Positions 9,590 to 17,599 of a stretch of 64,000 nucleotides of DNA are shown piece by piece. The stretch is from Deltaproteobacteria bacterium (GTDB taxonomy: Bacteria; Desulfobacterota; Syntrophia; Syntrophales; JAFGHS01): assembly GCA_016928025.1 (NCBI GenBank), contig JAFGLN010000028.1:1-64000 (forward strand), given 5' to 3'. Below the pieces are notes generated by a model that worked only from the letters and a program-made list of their open reading frames with translations, had not been told where the DNA came from and did not search any database. A program made the translations under genes and the position numbers. Positions within the stretch are counted from its first letter, which is position 1. The number at the start of each line of letters is the position of its first letter.

Positions 9590-10420
9590 TCATTCTGATG
9601 ATGGCCCGGAGGGATCCGGCGGCCCTTTTTGGGTATCGGCAATCACCGCCTTCAACAGGGAAACAGACAGGGCCGTATGTCTCAGGGCCTCTTCCACCGT
9701 TATCAACCGCTTTTCCGCATAGCATTTGTTGGCCAGGGCAATAGAGGCATTTGCAATCCTGGCAATTTCCCGCTTCAAATCGCCGGCGGATTTGACGCAG
9801 GGCTCATGAATCCAGGAATCGTAGAGTGTATCCATCTCTTGGTCGAGAGGCACAAGAGACTCAAGAATCTCATCAAATGCCTTATGATGCTCTTTGGCCC
9901 AGTTTCCGGCGGCTTGATAAATCCGTCCGTCGCCGGCCCGTTTGTTGCCGTGGGGAAAGTTATGCAACGGCTGAGACAAATCGCCGATATAATGGGCGAT
10001 ACTGAACAGGTAGTAGTCATACAACCAGCCCGTCTTACCCTTCATGGCTTCATAGAGCTCCACAATTTTCCAGTACAGCACGCCCGCCGGATGGGGAACC
10101 CTGATCGTTATCGGTTTTACGTCCATCCTGCCCGCCGGTACATAATCTTTCAATCTGATCGGATAGCGATCGATGTAGGCCGGCGTGACCGTTGTTTGGG
10201 GGGCGGCATTGTGATAATGCAAAGGCCCCAGCAGGGCCTTATTCTCTTCTTTAAAAAGGTCCGGAAAAAAAGAATAGGCCGGATTCTGCATGCCTGCCTT
10301 TTGGGCGATAAGGGTATGCGCCTTCGGCGACCAGGAAAAACCGGGCTCCGGCACCGTCAGAACGACAAACAGAAAAAGGGCAATGATTAAACACCAAAGA
10401 CGGGACTTTTTCATACTCAT
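9590..10420 (-). CDS. Secreted zinc-dependent phospholipase C / S1-P1 nuclease-like protein
   Basis: A 276-residue protein with a signal peptide (KKSRLWCLIIALFLFVVLTVPEPGFSW). The mature N-terminus begins SWSPKAHTLIAQKA, and later HYHNA, YLFSIAHYIGDLSQPLHNF and NWAKEHHKAFDEI supply the Trp and His/Asp residues that bind the trinuclear zinc site in the phospholipase C/P1 nuclease superfamily. It should act in the periplasm or outside the cell on phosphodiesters (lipid or nucleic acid). RBS is weak (GAGGGGTC). The gene has no close partner: 240 bp separate it from the CoA transferase, and a divergent hypothetical gene lies upstream. Confidence 0.75.
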   Translation of the reverse strand: MSMKKSRLWCLIIALFLFVVLTVPEPGFSWSPKAHTLIAQKAGMQNPAYSFFPDLFKEENKALLGPLHYHNAAPQTTVTPAYIDRYPIRLKDYVPAGRMDVKPITIRVPHPAGVLYWKIVELYEAMKGKTGWLYDYYLFSIAHYIGDLSQPLHNFPHGNKRAGDGRIYQAAGNWAKEHHKAFDEILESLVPLDQEMDTLYDSWIHEPCVKSAGDLKREIARIANASIALANKCYAEKRLITVEEALRHTALSVSLLKAVIADTQKGPPDPSGPSSE

Positions 10421-10559
10421 CGTTATGACCCCTCGGTGATTCCACCAGACACGAGAAAACCTGTGACCGGTAACTATTGTTTCTTTTATCTTGACAATCT
10501 TCGTTACCTTATATTACCTCAGAACCCCAACATTAAATGGTCAGGTCTTGAGATAACAC

Positions 10560-11006
10560 ATGGGAAAAAGATTTAAAACATACCCAGTACATCTTCCCTT
10601 TAATTGTCCATTCTGCGGTGCGCCGCTCAATATCGGTGCCGAACCGGATTTGATGTTTTGCCCTCATGTGCAATTCATCCGGATGAAAGGCGAAACCTTT
10701 GAATACTTTATCTATGTCAACGGGAACTTCGGCCGGCATTATCTCGACGGCCTGAAGGCCTCCGCCCCCTACAAAAAATACCTGTCGGCAACAAACAGCC
10801 CCGGCATGGATGAACAAATCGAACAGGACTTCATCACGGGCGAGTATAAGTCCATCACTGAAATAACCGCCGCCGTCCCGTATTTTGAGGGTGTCGCGCT
10901 TGACGCGGCTCCAACCGATTCCGCCCTGTTTATTGAAAAAAGGCCTTACGGCCATGTTCTATGTTGTCTGGGCTCCGATCCGGTCAATACCCCAGAAATG
11001 TCGTAA
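10560..11006 (+). CDS. Hypothetical protein with zinc-ribbon-like CPFCG motif
   Basis: A 148-residue protein I do not recognise. Residues 14-32 contain FNCPFCGAPLNIGAEPDLMFCPH, that is CxxC followed 16 residues later by Cys/His, a likely metal-binding knuckle. The rest is a mixed fold without membrane segments or signal. Two late Cys (HVLCCLG) are near the C-terminus. It is divergent from the phospholipase-like gene and its 3' end overlaps the convergent DAHP synthase gene by 23 bp. No functional link to either neighbour is evident. Confidence 0.6.
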   Translation: MGKRFKTYPVHLPFNCPFCGAPLNIGAEPDLMFCPHVQFIRMKGETFEYFIYVNGNFGRHYLDGLKASAPYKKYLSATNSPGMDEQIEQDFITGEYKSITEITAAVPYFEGVALDAAPTDSALFIEKRPYGHVLCCLGSDPVNTPEMS

Positions 11007-11994
11007 TCCTGTTTATATCCTCCATCATTTTTTCAAATCCCGGAAAAGTCAAGGACTGGGCACCGTCCGACAACGCCTTATCCGGATCGGGATGGACTTC
11101 CACCATGACGCCATGGGCGCCGGCAACCAGGGCCGCCTTGGCCATGGGGGGAACCAGCACCCTTTTACCGGTGGCGTGAGACGGATCGATAATGATCGGC
11201 AGGTGAGACAACTCCTTAATGATGGGAACAACGGAAAGATCGAGGCTGTTGCGGGTCGCTGTCTCGAAGGTACGGATGCCGCGTTCGCAGAGAATAACGG
11301 CATGGTTCCCTTCCGAATAGATGTATTCCGCCGCGGCCAAAAATTCTTCAATGGTCGCGGACATGCCGCGCTTCAGGATCACCGGCTTTTTGATCCTGCC
11401 CAGCTCTTTCAGAAGTTCGAAATTCTGCATATTACGTGCGCCGACTTGAAGAATATCGGAATATTTCAAGACGGGCTCAAGATTTTCCTGGGAAATAATC
11501 TCCGTCACAACAGGAAGACCGGTCTGTTTTTTTGCCAGGGATAGAAGTTTCAAGCCTTCTTTTTTCAATCCCTGAAAGGTGTGCGGACCGGTCCGGGGCT
11601 TGAAAGCGCCGCCCCGCAGGAAATCGGCACCCATCTTTTTGACGTGCAGGGCCGTCGAAACAATCTGCTCCTCACTTTCAACGGCACAGGGCCCGGCAAT
11701 CACCACGGGCTTTTTACCCTCCCCGATGGCAATATTCCCCACCCTGATGATCGTGGATCGGGGATGAAAATCCCGGGACACGACCTTATAGGGTTTTGTG
11801 ACATGAATGACGTCTTTGACACCCGGCAGATTCCGTATATTGACATCATCCACATAGCCTTTGTTGCCCAGAACTCCAATGGCCGTCCTCTGGCTTCCGG
11901 GAATCGGTTGAGCCGTCAACCCCATTCGGCCGACCGATTCAATGATGGTATCGATCTGCTCCGGGGTTGCCTTACGATGCATGACGATAAGCAT
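10984..11994 (-). CDS. aroF: 3-deoxy-7-phosphoheptulonate (DAHP) synthase, type I-beta
   Basis: A 336-residue enzyme for the first step of the shikimate pathway (phosphoenolpyruvate plus erythrose 4-phosphate). About 70 N-terminal residues form the small ferredoxin-like regulatory domain seen in the Thermotoga-type enzyme ([18 protein letters not shown]), followed by the barrel with [44 protein letters not shown] and DPSHATGKR, which carry the PEP, phosphate and metal ligands. A GGAGG site lies about 14 bases before the ATG. It is divergent from lexA, with 152 bp between the starts. No other aro genes are in the window. Confidence 0.93.
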   Translation of the reverse strand: MLIVMHRKATPEQIDTIIESVGRMGLTAQPIPGSQRTAIGVLGNKGYVDDVNIRNLPGVKDVIHVTKPYKVVSRDFHPRSTIIRVGNIAIGEGKKPVVIAGPCAVESEEQIVSTALHVKKMGADFLRGGAFKPRTGPHTFQGLKKEGLKLLSLAKKQTGLPVVTEIISQENLEPVLKYSDILQVGARNMQNFELLKELGRIKKPVILKRGMSATIEEFLAAAEYIYSEGNHAVILCERGIRTFETATRNSLDLSVVPIIKELSHLPIIIDPSHATGKRVLVPPMAKAALVAGAHGVMVEVHPDPDKALSDGAQSLTFPGFEKMMEDINRITTFLGY

Positions 11995-12111
11995 ATTTTT
12001 CCGCGAACCTCCCTGTCGGACCTATGGGGATGTAACCCGCTGACAATTTTCCACTTTATCCAAGCAGAGAACTATATCAAATCATTATGATAATGGATAA
12101 TAAAATTTTTC

Positions 12112-12140
12112 TTGACATTAGAACGTTTGTTCTATATACA
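12112..12140 (+). promoter_or_regulatory. Sigma-70-type promoter of lexA
   Basis: TTGACA (12112-12117) and TATACA (12135-12140) are separated by exactly 17 bp. A transcription start six or seven bases beyond the -10 box would fall at about 12147, which is the A of the lexA ATG, so the message would be leaderless. No ribosome site is seen before that ATG. Confidence 0.8.
12121..12132 (+). promoter_or_regulatory. LexA operator (GAAC-N4-GTTC, Cheo-box type)
   Basis: GAACGTTTGTTC is a perfect GAAC-N4-GTTC dyad, with flanking A and T extending it to a 14-bp symmetry. It sits inside the 17-bp spacer between the -35 and -10 boxes of lexA, where a bound repressor would block RNA polymerase. This is the Bacillus/Actinobacteria-type SOS box rather than the E. 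coli CTG-N10-CAG form. Confidence 0.8.
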
Positions 12141-12146
12141 GGTGTC

Positions 12147-12734
12147 ATGGAAAAGAAACGAACCCGTAAAGACATTGAACAGGCCATCGCCTTCTTCTAC
12201 CGCGACCGGAGGAGAATGCCGACGTACGCGGAAATGCTCGATCTTCTGGGCGTTAAGTCGAAAAGCGTCGTCCATTACTGGGTGAACAAGCTCATCGAGG
12301 AGGGTATCCTGGAAAAAGACGCCGCAGGGTTCCTGAAACCCCTGCGGACGAATCTGGGTCTGCCCATGGTCGGTGAAATTACCGCCGGTTTCCCGTCGCC
12401 CGCCGAGGAAGAATTGCGGGATATTATCTCTTTCGACGAATACCTGGTCAACAGGCCGGAGGCTTCGTTTCTTCTCAAGGTCAGCGGTGATTCCATGACC
12501 GGCGCCGGCATTATGGAAGGCGATCTGGTCATTATCGAAAGAGGAAGGCCGCCGAAAAACGGCGATATCGTTCTGGCCGAAGTGGACGGTGACTGGACCA
12601 TGAAGCACTTCCGGAAACAGGGCAAAGAGGTGATTTTGGAAGCGGCCAATCCCAAATACCCGGACATCCGGCCGAAAACGGAACTCCGCCTGGGGGGCGT
12701 CATCACAGCTGTCATCAGAAAATATCATCAGTAA
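12147..12734 (+). CDS. lexA: LexA-family SOS repressor
   Basis: A 195-residue repressor-protease. Residues 1-60 form a winged helix (RRRMPTYAEMLDLLGVKSKS as the recognition region). The autocleavage site is Ala80-Gly81 in EITAGFPSP. The catalytic dyad is Ser116 in VSGDSMTGAG and Lys153 in WTMKHFRK. RecA filaments trigger self-cleavage in this family. The ORF track start at 12087 lies upstream of the promoter and is rejected; ATG 12147 is the first usable codon and coincides with the predicted transcript start. The operator in the promoter indicates autorepression. A small membrane-protein gene follows 17 bp downstream and should be co-transcribed. aroF is divergent. Confidence 0.9.
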   Translation: MEKKRTRKDIEQAIAFFYRDRRRMPTYAEMLDLLGVKSKSVVHYWVNKLIEEGILEKDAAGFLKPLRTNLGLPMVGEITAGFPSPAEEELRDIISFDEYLVNRPEASFLLKVSGDSMTGAGIMEGDLVIIERGRPPKNGDIVLAEVDGDWTMKHFRKQGKEVILEAANPKYPDIRPKTELRLGGVITAVIRKYHQ

Positions 12735-12751
12735 GGCGATCGGGTTGAAAC

Positions 12752-13009
12752 ATGAGCACGAAAATAAATCATAGCTGCACCATGCAGATGGAGTTGGATC
12801 TCGCCGGTGCGAATATGACTGAGAAAAGGGTTGCCGGACATCTTGTTCCCCGCTCCATCCCTGATTTTAAGCATTTTATCGAAGAAACCGATTGGGATCA
12901 GCGTTTTCTAAAACAGTTCGGCAAATGGATGGATCGGCTCTGCTGGGGGGCGGTCATCTTGTCGACACTATTCTTTTTACAGGTCGGCCTGGGGATCATC
13001 CTGAAGTAA
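12752..13009 (+). CDS. Small C-terminally anchored membrane protein in the lexA operon
   Basis: An 85-residue protein with no recognised family. Residues 1-60 are soluble and charged, with FIEETDWDQRFLKQFGKW as a likely amphipathic helix, and residues 63-84 (LCWGAVILSTLFFLQVGLGIIL) form one membrane segment ending in a single Lys. It begins 17 bp after the lexA stop and is followed by a terminator hairpin, so lexA and this gene look like one SOS-controlled unit. By analogy with lexA-linked or LexA-controlled division inhibitors (SulA next to lexA in Pseudomonas; small membrane proteins SidA/DidA in Caulobacter; YneA in Bacillus) an SOS cell-cycle role is possible, but there is no sequence match to those proteins. 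Confidence 0.65.
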   Translation: MSTKINHSCTMQMELDLAGANMTEKRVAGHLVPRSIPDFKHFIEETDWDQRFLKQFGKWMDRLCWGAVILSTLFFLQVGLGIILK

Positions 13010-13064
13010 TGAAGGGACGCTTGGAATAACAAAATTCCAATCTCCATCTTATAATATTTAAGGA

Positions 13065-13115
13065 AAAGGGCGATACCGTTCTCTTTCGTAGGGAAACGAT
13101 ATCGCCCTTCTTTTA
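13065..13115 (+). terminator. Rho-independent terminator after the lexA operon
   Basis: AAGGGCGATACCGTT and AACGATATCGCCCTT form a long stem with one mismatch and a loop of about 13 bases, followed by CTTTTA. It lies about 55 bp after the stop of the small membrane-protein gene. The near-symmetry means it could also serve the convergent gene at 13203. Confidence 0.75.
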
Positions 13116-13202
13116 CCCTTGTTTTATCGTCAAACGGCGCTAAACAATTAAATTATCCTTATCACCGGAAACAGTGACTCCGGACAGGGGGAACTTGTTA
13201 AA

Positions 13203-13643
13203 TCACACCTCAAGGACGTCACGATGACGGAACCCTTTGGAGTAATCGATCAGGTAAACCTTTGTGGGTGTCACCTTTACGATCACCGCGTTTCCAGGCT
13301 TTACACTGTTAAACGCTTTGTGTCTCGCCATGACGGCCCTGGGTACTTCGGATAAATTGTCATCGGACAGGATCTTGGCCTTTCCGTTAAACTGGACGCC
13401 CGTTATTTCTCGATCGCTTTTCGGCACAGCGCCTTTCTGCATCGCGATAGATACCCGGGAGTTTGATTGAATATTGCGGATTTTTTGGCTGTCTTTGGCC
13501 GTATTGAAATAAATATCCATGCCCACGTTACTCATGAATACCATTGTTGCGTTCGGTTCGCCATCGGCACCGGCAGTTGCCAGGGTACAAACAGGGCAAT
13601 CGCTCATGTATTCGGTGACGCGTTTGCTGAGATCACTATCCAT
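13203..13643 (-). CDS. Pyridoxamine 5'-phosphate oxidase-fold protein
   Basis: A 146-residue split-barrel flavin/heme-binding protein. PVCTLATAGADGEPNATMVFM and TAKDSQKIRNIQSNSRVSI are the family-typical N-terminal strands and loop. The group covers PNPOx-like, general-stress and F420/FMN-binding proteins, so no substrate can be given. The start ATG has GAGGAGG at a good distance. It is the last minus-strand gene before the AT-rich gap at 13.6-14.35 kb. A second, unrelated copy of this fold occurs at 18808. Confidence 0.8.
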   Translation of the reverse strand: MDSDLSKRVTEYMSDCPVCTLATAGADGEPNATMVFMSNVGMDIYFNTAKDSQKIRNIQSNSRVSIAMQKGAVPKSDREITGVQFNGKAKILSDDNLSEVPRAVMARHKAFNSVKPGNAVIVKVTPTKVYLIDYSKGFRHRDVLEV

Positions 13644-13689
13644 GGTGTCCTCCTCTTATAGGTTATTGTAATAAACTGATTTGCTAATA

Positions 13690-14340
13690 CCACAACACCC
13701 TTAACCTGACAAGACAATAGTACGGCGAAAAATGTTGCGGCTCCATCTCTTTCATCGATTCAATGTTCTCAACAATGCTTTAACGGATTATCTTTTTCAT
13801 TTATTTTAAATAACTTCAAGCTTATAAAAATTATACGCTTCAGGAAATACAGTGTATAACTTTTGCAGGACAATCAGTGAAAATATTAAAAACGTAAATG
13901 TTTCATATTTATTTGATATTATTAGATATTTTCAATGACTATATTTTGTGCAATTTGCAAAGAATCTATTTGATATAAGCAATTACGTGCTTTATCAACA
14001 GAGTTATCGACAGGTTTCTCCACACCTGGACGGTGGTCATTGTCTGTTTTGTTTAAAAACAAACATTTTTATCCATACCTATTGTTAATCTCCCATTCAA
14101 AAATCAAAAATTTATATTGACATTATTTATTCAGAAGCTATTATTTTAATTAAGGTTGATTGCTTCCGGCGTTGAAGTGAAAAACAATCGGTTCTGGATA
14201 AATGTTCCACTCCAATGATGCGGGTCACCATCAATAACTCTCAGGATGAAACCTGATCACATAACAAATCAATAGGTTAAAAGCCTCTCAGGCAGCGTAA
14301 CCAGGGTATTTTCCAAATAAATCAAAATCAGAAAAATAAG
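13690..14340. other. AT-rich gene-free region with DnaA-box-like cluster (candidate oriC)
   Basis: No coding frame is supported across about 700 bp. Five 9-mers differ by one base from TTATCCACA: TTATCAACA (13992-14000), TTATCGACA (14004-14012), TTCTCCACA (14016-14024), TTATCCATA (14069-14077) and, on the other strand, TTATCCAGA (14193-14201). The first three start exactly 12 bp apart in the same direction. A strongly AT-rich stretch (13800-13990) lies directly upstream, as expected of an unwinding element. Flanking genes point outward on both sides (minus to the left, plus to the right). No dnaA, dnaN, gidA or parAB gene is in the window. Origin function is inference; the alternative is a DnaA-regulated promoter region or chance in AT-rich DNA. 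Confidence 0.45.
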
Positions 14341-14354
14341 AAAGGAGGGCGGAG

Positions 14355-15020
14355 ATGGCAAAGCGTAAATTATTGATACTCGCGGGTCTCATGATGCTTT
14401 TCATCTCGGGACCGGTATGGGCGACTGACCAGCCCGGTGTATTGCATGATTCCCCGGCGATTCTTGCCACGTTGGACAAAACAGGCGTCAGCATTTTAAA
14501 TGACGTTGAGGCCGCCGTGATCCGCGGCCAGGGAGATCCACAGTACGTCCTGGTTAAGATATGGGGAATCAACATGTTCGATGGAGGTAGGGGCGTTGTG
14601 TGGACATGGAATCCTCTGGGATATCGTTACGGATACTGGGGCGGACCGGGATGGACAGATGGTTATGGAGACGGTACAACCTATGCAGACACAATGGACG
14701 GTTGTTTCATGGCGCATGATAAGGCTTACAATACAGCAAGCGGAAATCCGGAATTGCTGTTGGCGGACGCGGAGCTGTTTAACGGCCTTAAATCACTTCC
14801 GAAGACAAGCTATCCCTATTGGGGATCCATCTATGTCGCTAATCCCACAGGATTGACGTCACCTGACGTCAGTGTCGCCGGCTTCAGCCTGATCGGCGGA
14901 AAATTTTTCTTCGGCTGGAGAAAGATGCCCTATACCGAGTATTCCCGTCGGGAAGCGATGGCGGCGGTCGGGGCCATGGTATTCGGACGATCTCTCATAT
15001 CCGCCATTCGTTTGCAGTAA
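14355..15020 (+). CDS. Secreted protein with phospholipase A2-like HD motif
   Basis: A 221-residue protein with a clear signal peptide (MAKRKLLILAGLMMLFISGPVWA). The segment DTMDGCFMAHDKAYNTA resembles the CCxxHDxCY catalytic helix of phospholipase A2, giving His121-Asp122, and Asp138 in LLLADAELF matches the second helix aspartate. The preceding GGPGWTDGYGDG is glycine-rich and could act as the calcium loop. Most PLA2 cysteines are missing, so lipase activity is only inferred. A very good site (AAGGAGGGCGG) precedes the ATG. It is followed by a 62-nt nested hairpin and then by the FapF/FapD-like pair, which might export or process it. Confidence 0.6.
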   Translation: MAKRKLLILAGLMMLFISGPVWATDQPGVLHDSPAILATLDKTGVSILNDVEAAVIRGQGDPQYVLVKIWGINMFDGGRGVVWTWNPLGYRYGYWGGPGWTDGYGDGTTYADTMDGCFMAHDKAYNTASGNPELLLADAELFNGLKSLPKTSYPYWGSIYVANPTGLTSPDVSVAGFSLIGGKFFFGWRKMPYTEYSRREAMAAVGAMVFGRSLISAIRLQ

Positions 15021-15083
15021 GCGTCACGAAATAAACGGACCGGTTAGGGAAGGGTCGCTTGTCCGGAAGAAAAATCGAGGGAC

Positions 15084-15145
15084 GACGGTTGGACGGATTT
15101 ATGCAAAGAATACCGGAAAATCCGGGGTTTGCACATCCAACCGTC
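15084..15145 (+). other. 62-nt nested hairpin between genes
   Basis: Three nested perfect arms share one axis: GACGGTTGGA with TCCAACCGTC (10 bp), TGCAAA with TTTGCA (6 bp) and CCGGA with TCCGG (5 bp, loop AAA). There is no T-run after it, so it is not a standard terminator. It could be an RNA processing or stability element, a recombination or protein-binding site, or a small structured RNA. Confidence 0.6.
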
Positions 15146-15306
15146 CAAACCCGACTCGACGTTCGGCAGAGGTTGTTATCGTCGAAAACAGATTAAACCA
15201 AAAGAAACGAACCAGCGACAACACAGGATCAGCAGACCCTGAGGGGCAAACGAACCACTGAATGTTTTTCTGATTCCCTAACTTTCAATTTTAGACCGGA
15301 TTCTCT

Positions 15307-16677
15307 ATGCGCATTTCCCATAAGGTTGGCCTTTCACTATTCATCATGATCGGTTTATGGGGCATCGGTTGCGGAAGAGTCTGTGCCGACAGCGTGATGA
15401 TGATCAATGGCGATCATCTAAGCGGCAGGTTGCTTTATCTGTCGGAAACAGCGCTGCACATCAGCACGCTTCATTCCGGTAAGATGCGGATCGACCGCAG
15501 ATACATCCGGCAACTCATAACGGATCATGAGGCTGTTATAGAACTTGTTTCGGGGGAACGTCTTGTCGGGATGATCGGGCCGGGATCGGAAAATACCGTC
15601 GTCATCCGGTCCAAATTGCTTGGAAGCTGCTCCCTGTCCTTCGATCGGATCAGAACGATTCATCCATTTTCAGCCCAAACACCTCCGGCTCCAACGGAGA
15701 AGACACCGGAACTGGCTGAGGGTATGTCGGACAGGCATGATGAGACTGGGCCGGGGATGGCATTGTCAGATATCCGAGGCAGGGGTGAAGAATCCCCCGC
15801 TGTATCCGGTTCCTTAAAAACAAAACCGGATGGGAAAAAACAGGAACTTAAGCGGATCGGTCCAAGGCCTAAAGAAGAGGAAGATATCAGAAAAATTTTT
15901 CTTCGGCAAACATCCGTTCTGCTGAGACAGGGCCAAAAAGAGGTTGAAATCGGATTCAACTATATGCGTAACCAGTCTCTCTCCTCCATTATGAATGCGA
16001 GATTTCGCCGACTGTATATGCCTCTGGCCTTCCGGCTCGGGATTGTCGAAGGCATCGAAAGTTTTCTGACAGCGCCTTTTAACTATGCCGAACAGGAAAT
16101 GGCATTTGCCGGCGATAGCGTTAAGGAGCGAAAATCCGGCTTGGGAGATACAACCGCCGGGATCAATTTCGAAATCGTTCGGGAAACGGCCAGCCGGCCG
16201 GAAATCATTGCGGCTTTGAGCTTTAACGCGCCGACGGGGGGAACACCGCAGGAGACAGGCGTATCCCTTGGGTCAGGTCATTGGGCCGGCACACTGGGGA
16301 TGCAATTCATCAAAACGGTAGATCCCGTAGCTCTTTTCTGGGGGCTGCATTACACTCATGAATTTTCGTCGCGACATTTTTTAAACGACGGCGTGTATAA
16401 GGTTCAGCCGGGTGAAATATTCGGCTATAATTTCGGCCTCGGTTTTGCCGTCAATGAAAACATCTCTCTCAGCACTCAACTGTCGGGAAGCTATGAGGGA
16501 GAAACAAAAGCAGACGAACAAAAAATTGCGGGCTCTTCCAGTGAACCGGTCTCTCTTCGCTGGGCGGTAACGTATCGATCTTCCCAAAATATGTTCATCG
16601 AGCCATCGGTGACAGCCGGTCTTAATGAAGACACAGCGGATTTTGTGCTCGGTGTATCCGCTTTCCGGCGATTTTAA
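15307..16677 (+). CDS. Outer-membrane beta-barrel with N-terminal SH3-like repeats (FapF-like)
   Basis: A 456-residue secreted protein. After the signal sequence, residues about 28-120 hold two SH3-like beta repeats (MMINGDHLSGRLLYL and IELVSGERLVGMI). A charged linker follows at 120-200, then a beta-barrel of the phenol-degradation MetA/transporter type, with alternating strands and a terminal aromatic residue (GVSAFRRF). The closest functional analogue I can name is FapF, the outer-membrane exporter of functional amyloid, because the next gene (12 bp downstream) is a C39-type cysteine peptidase like FapD. No clear ribosome site precedes the ATG. The substrate is unknown; the PLA2-like secreted protein upstream is one candidate. 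Confidence 0.65.
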   Translation: MRISHKVGLSLFIMIGLWGIGCGRVCADSVMMINGDHLSGRLLYLSETALHISTLHSGKMRIDRRYIRQLITDHEAVIELVSGERLVGMIGPGSENTVVIRSKLLGSCSLSFDRIRTIHPFSAQTPPAPTEKTPELAEGMSDRHDETGPGMALSDIRGRGEESPAVSGSLKTKPDGKKQELKRIGPRPKEEEDIRKIFLRQTSVLLRQGQKEVEIGFNYMRNQSLSSIMNARFRRLYMPLAFRLGIVEGIESFLTAPFNYAEQEMAFAGDSVKERKSGLGDTTAGINFEIVRETASRPEIIAALSFNAPTGGTPQETGVSLGSGHWAGTLGMQFIKTVDPVALFWGLHYTHEFSSRHFLNDGVYKVQPGEIFGYNFGLGFAVNENISLSTQLSGSYEGETKADEQKIAGSSSEPVSLRWAVTYRSSQNMFIEPSVTAGLNEDTADFVLGVSAFRRF

Positions 16678-16689
16678 AGGTCGAAAACG

Positions 16690-17376
16690 ATGAAGGCGAG
16701 ACTTCTTTTTTTGTGCTCTTTACTGGTCGCACAGGCGATTTGGGGGTGTTCAAGCACACAATCTGCGGCGCCTGTAATTTCCCCAATGTCCCAAAGGGCC
16801 GGTGCCATGAGAATCGACCCTTCTTTAAAATCCTGGAAACAGTTGCGCGATCAAAACATCGTCCTTCAGCGGTTCGATTACTCTTGCGGTGCCGGAGCGT
16901 TGGCTACGATCATGCGGTACTATTTCAGCGATGATGTGAGCGAAGAAGATATTCTCATCAGCATTCTGACCCCCATGTCGGATGAAGAGGTTCAGGACCG
17001 GGTCAGAAATGGTCTCTCTTTGCTCGATCTGAAACAATGCGCCCTAAGAAGAGGCTATCTGGCTGTCGCCGTCAGGTTGAGTTACACGAACCTGCCCGAA
17101 TTGAAAGGACCGGTGATTGTGTATTTGGAACGGGACCATTACCGGCATTTCGCCGTATTGCGGGGCGTGTACGGGGATCGCGTTTATCTGGCCGACCCCA
17201 ATCGAGGCAACGTTCGGATGCTGGTGGACCGTTTCGCCATGGAATGGTCGGGTATCGCACTGGTATTGGGCCGTCGCGATGTCGGTCTTCCTCAAAAATA
17301 TCCCTTGAAAGTGGAAGACGGGCAAATCGTTCAAAATGAAACGCTGGCGGCAAGAAGATCGCTCTTTACGAAGTAA
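16690..17376 (+). CDS. C39-family cysteine peptidase lipoprotein (FapD-like)
   Basis: A 228-residue protein with a lipobox (AIWGC, Cys20) and a C39-type papain-fold domain. The expected catalytic residues are visible: Cys66 in DYSCGAGAL, His153 in HYRHFAVL and Asp169 in YLADPNRG. C39 domains cleave double-glycine leaders in bacteriocin exporters; the standalone periplasmic form FapD processes amyloid precursors beside the FapF barrel. It starts 12 bp after the barrel gene, so the two are one operon. It is likely anchored on the periplasmic face of a membrane. No amyloid-like FapB/FapC repeat protein is seen nearby. Confidence 0.75.
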   Translation: MKARLLFLCSLLVAQAIWGCSSTQSAAPVISPMSQRAGAMRIDPSLKSWKQLRDQNIVLQRFDYSCGAGALATIMRYYFSDDVSEEDILISILTPMSDEEVQDRVRNGLSLLDLKQCALRRGYLAVAVRLSYTNLPELKGPVIVYLERDHYRHFAVLRGVYGDRVYLADPNRGNVRMLVDRFAMEWSGIALVLGRRDVGLPQKYPLKVEDGQIVQNETLAARRSLFTK

Positions 17377-17599
17377 CGCCGGCAAAGCAGACAACATGAT
17401 CTTGAGGTTACGGCACGCAAAAAATGACTGTTCAACGATATGCCGAAAGGCGGAAAGGAGGGAGAATTCAGAAAAATAAAAAGCAGCCATCGTTGAAGCG
17501 TGATCTCTGTAAGTTACCATGAATGGTATTGATAAGACTCGATATAATCGAATGACCGAAGTCCTTTAAGATTTAACATTTCAGAAACAGGAGGGTACC

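Noticed and set aside
12087-12146. Upstream start for lexA used in the ORF track
   Set aside because: It lies before and through the promoter and operator, so it would not be on the transcript.
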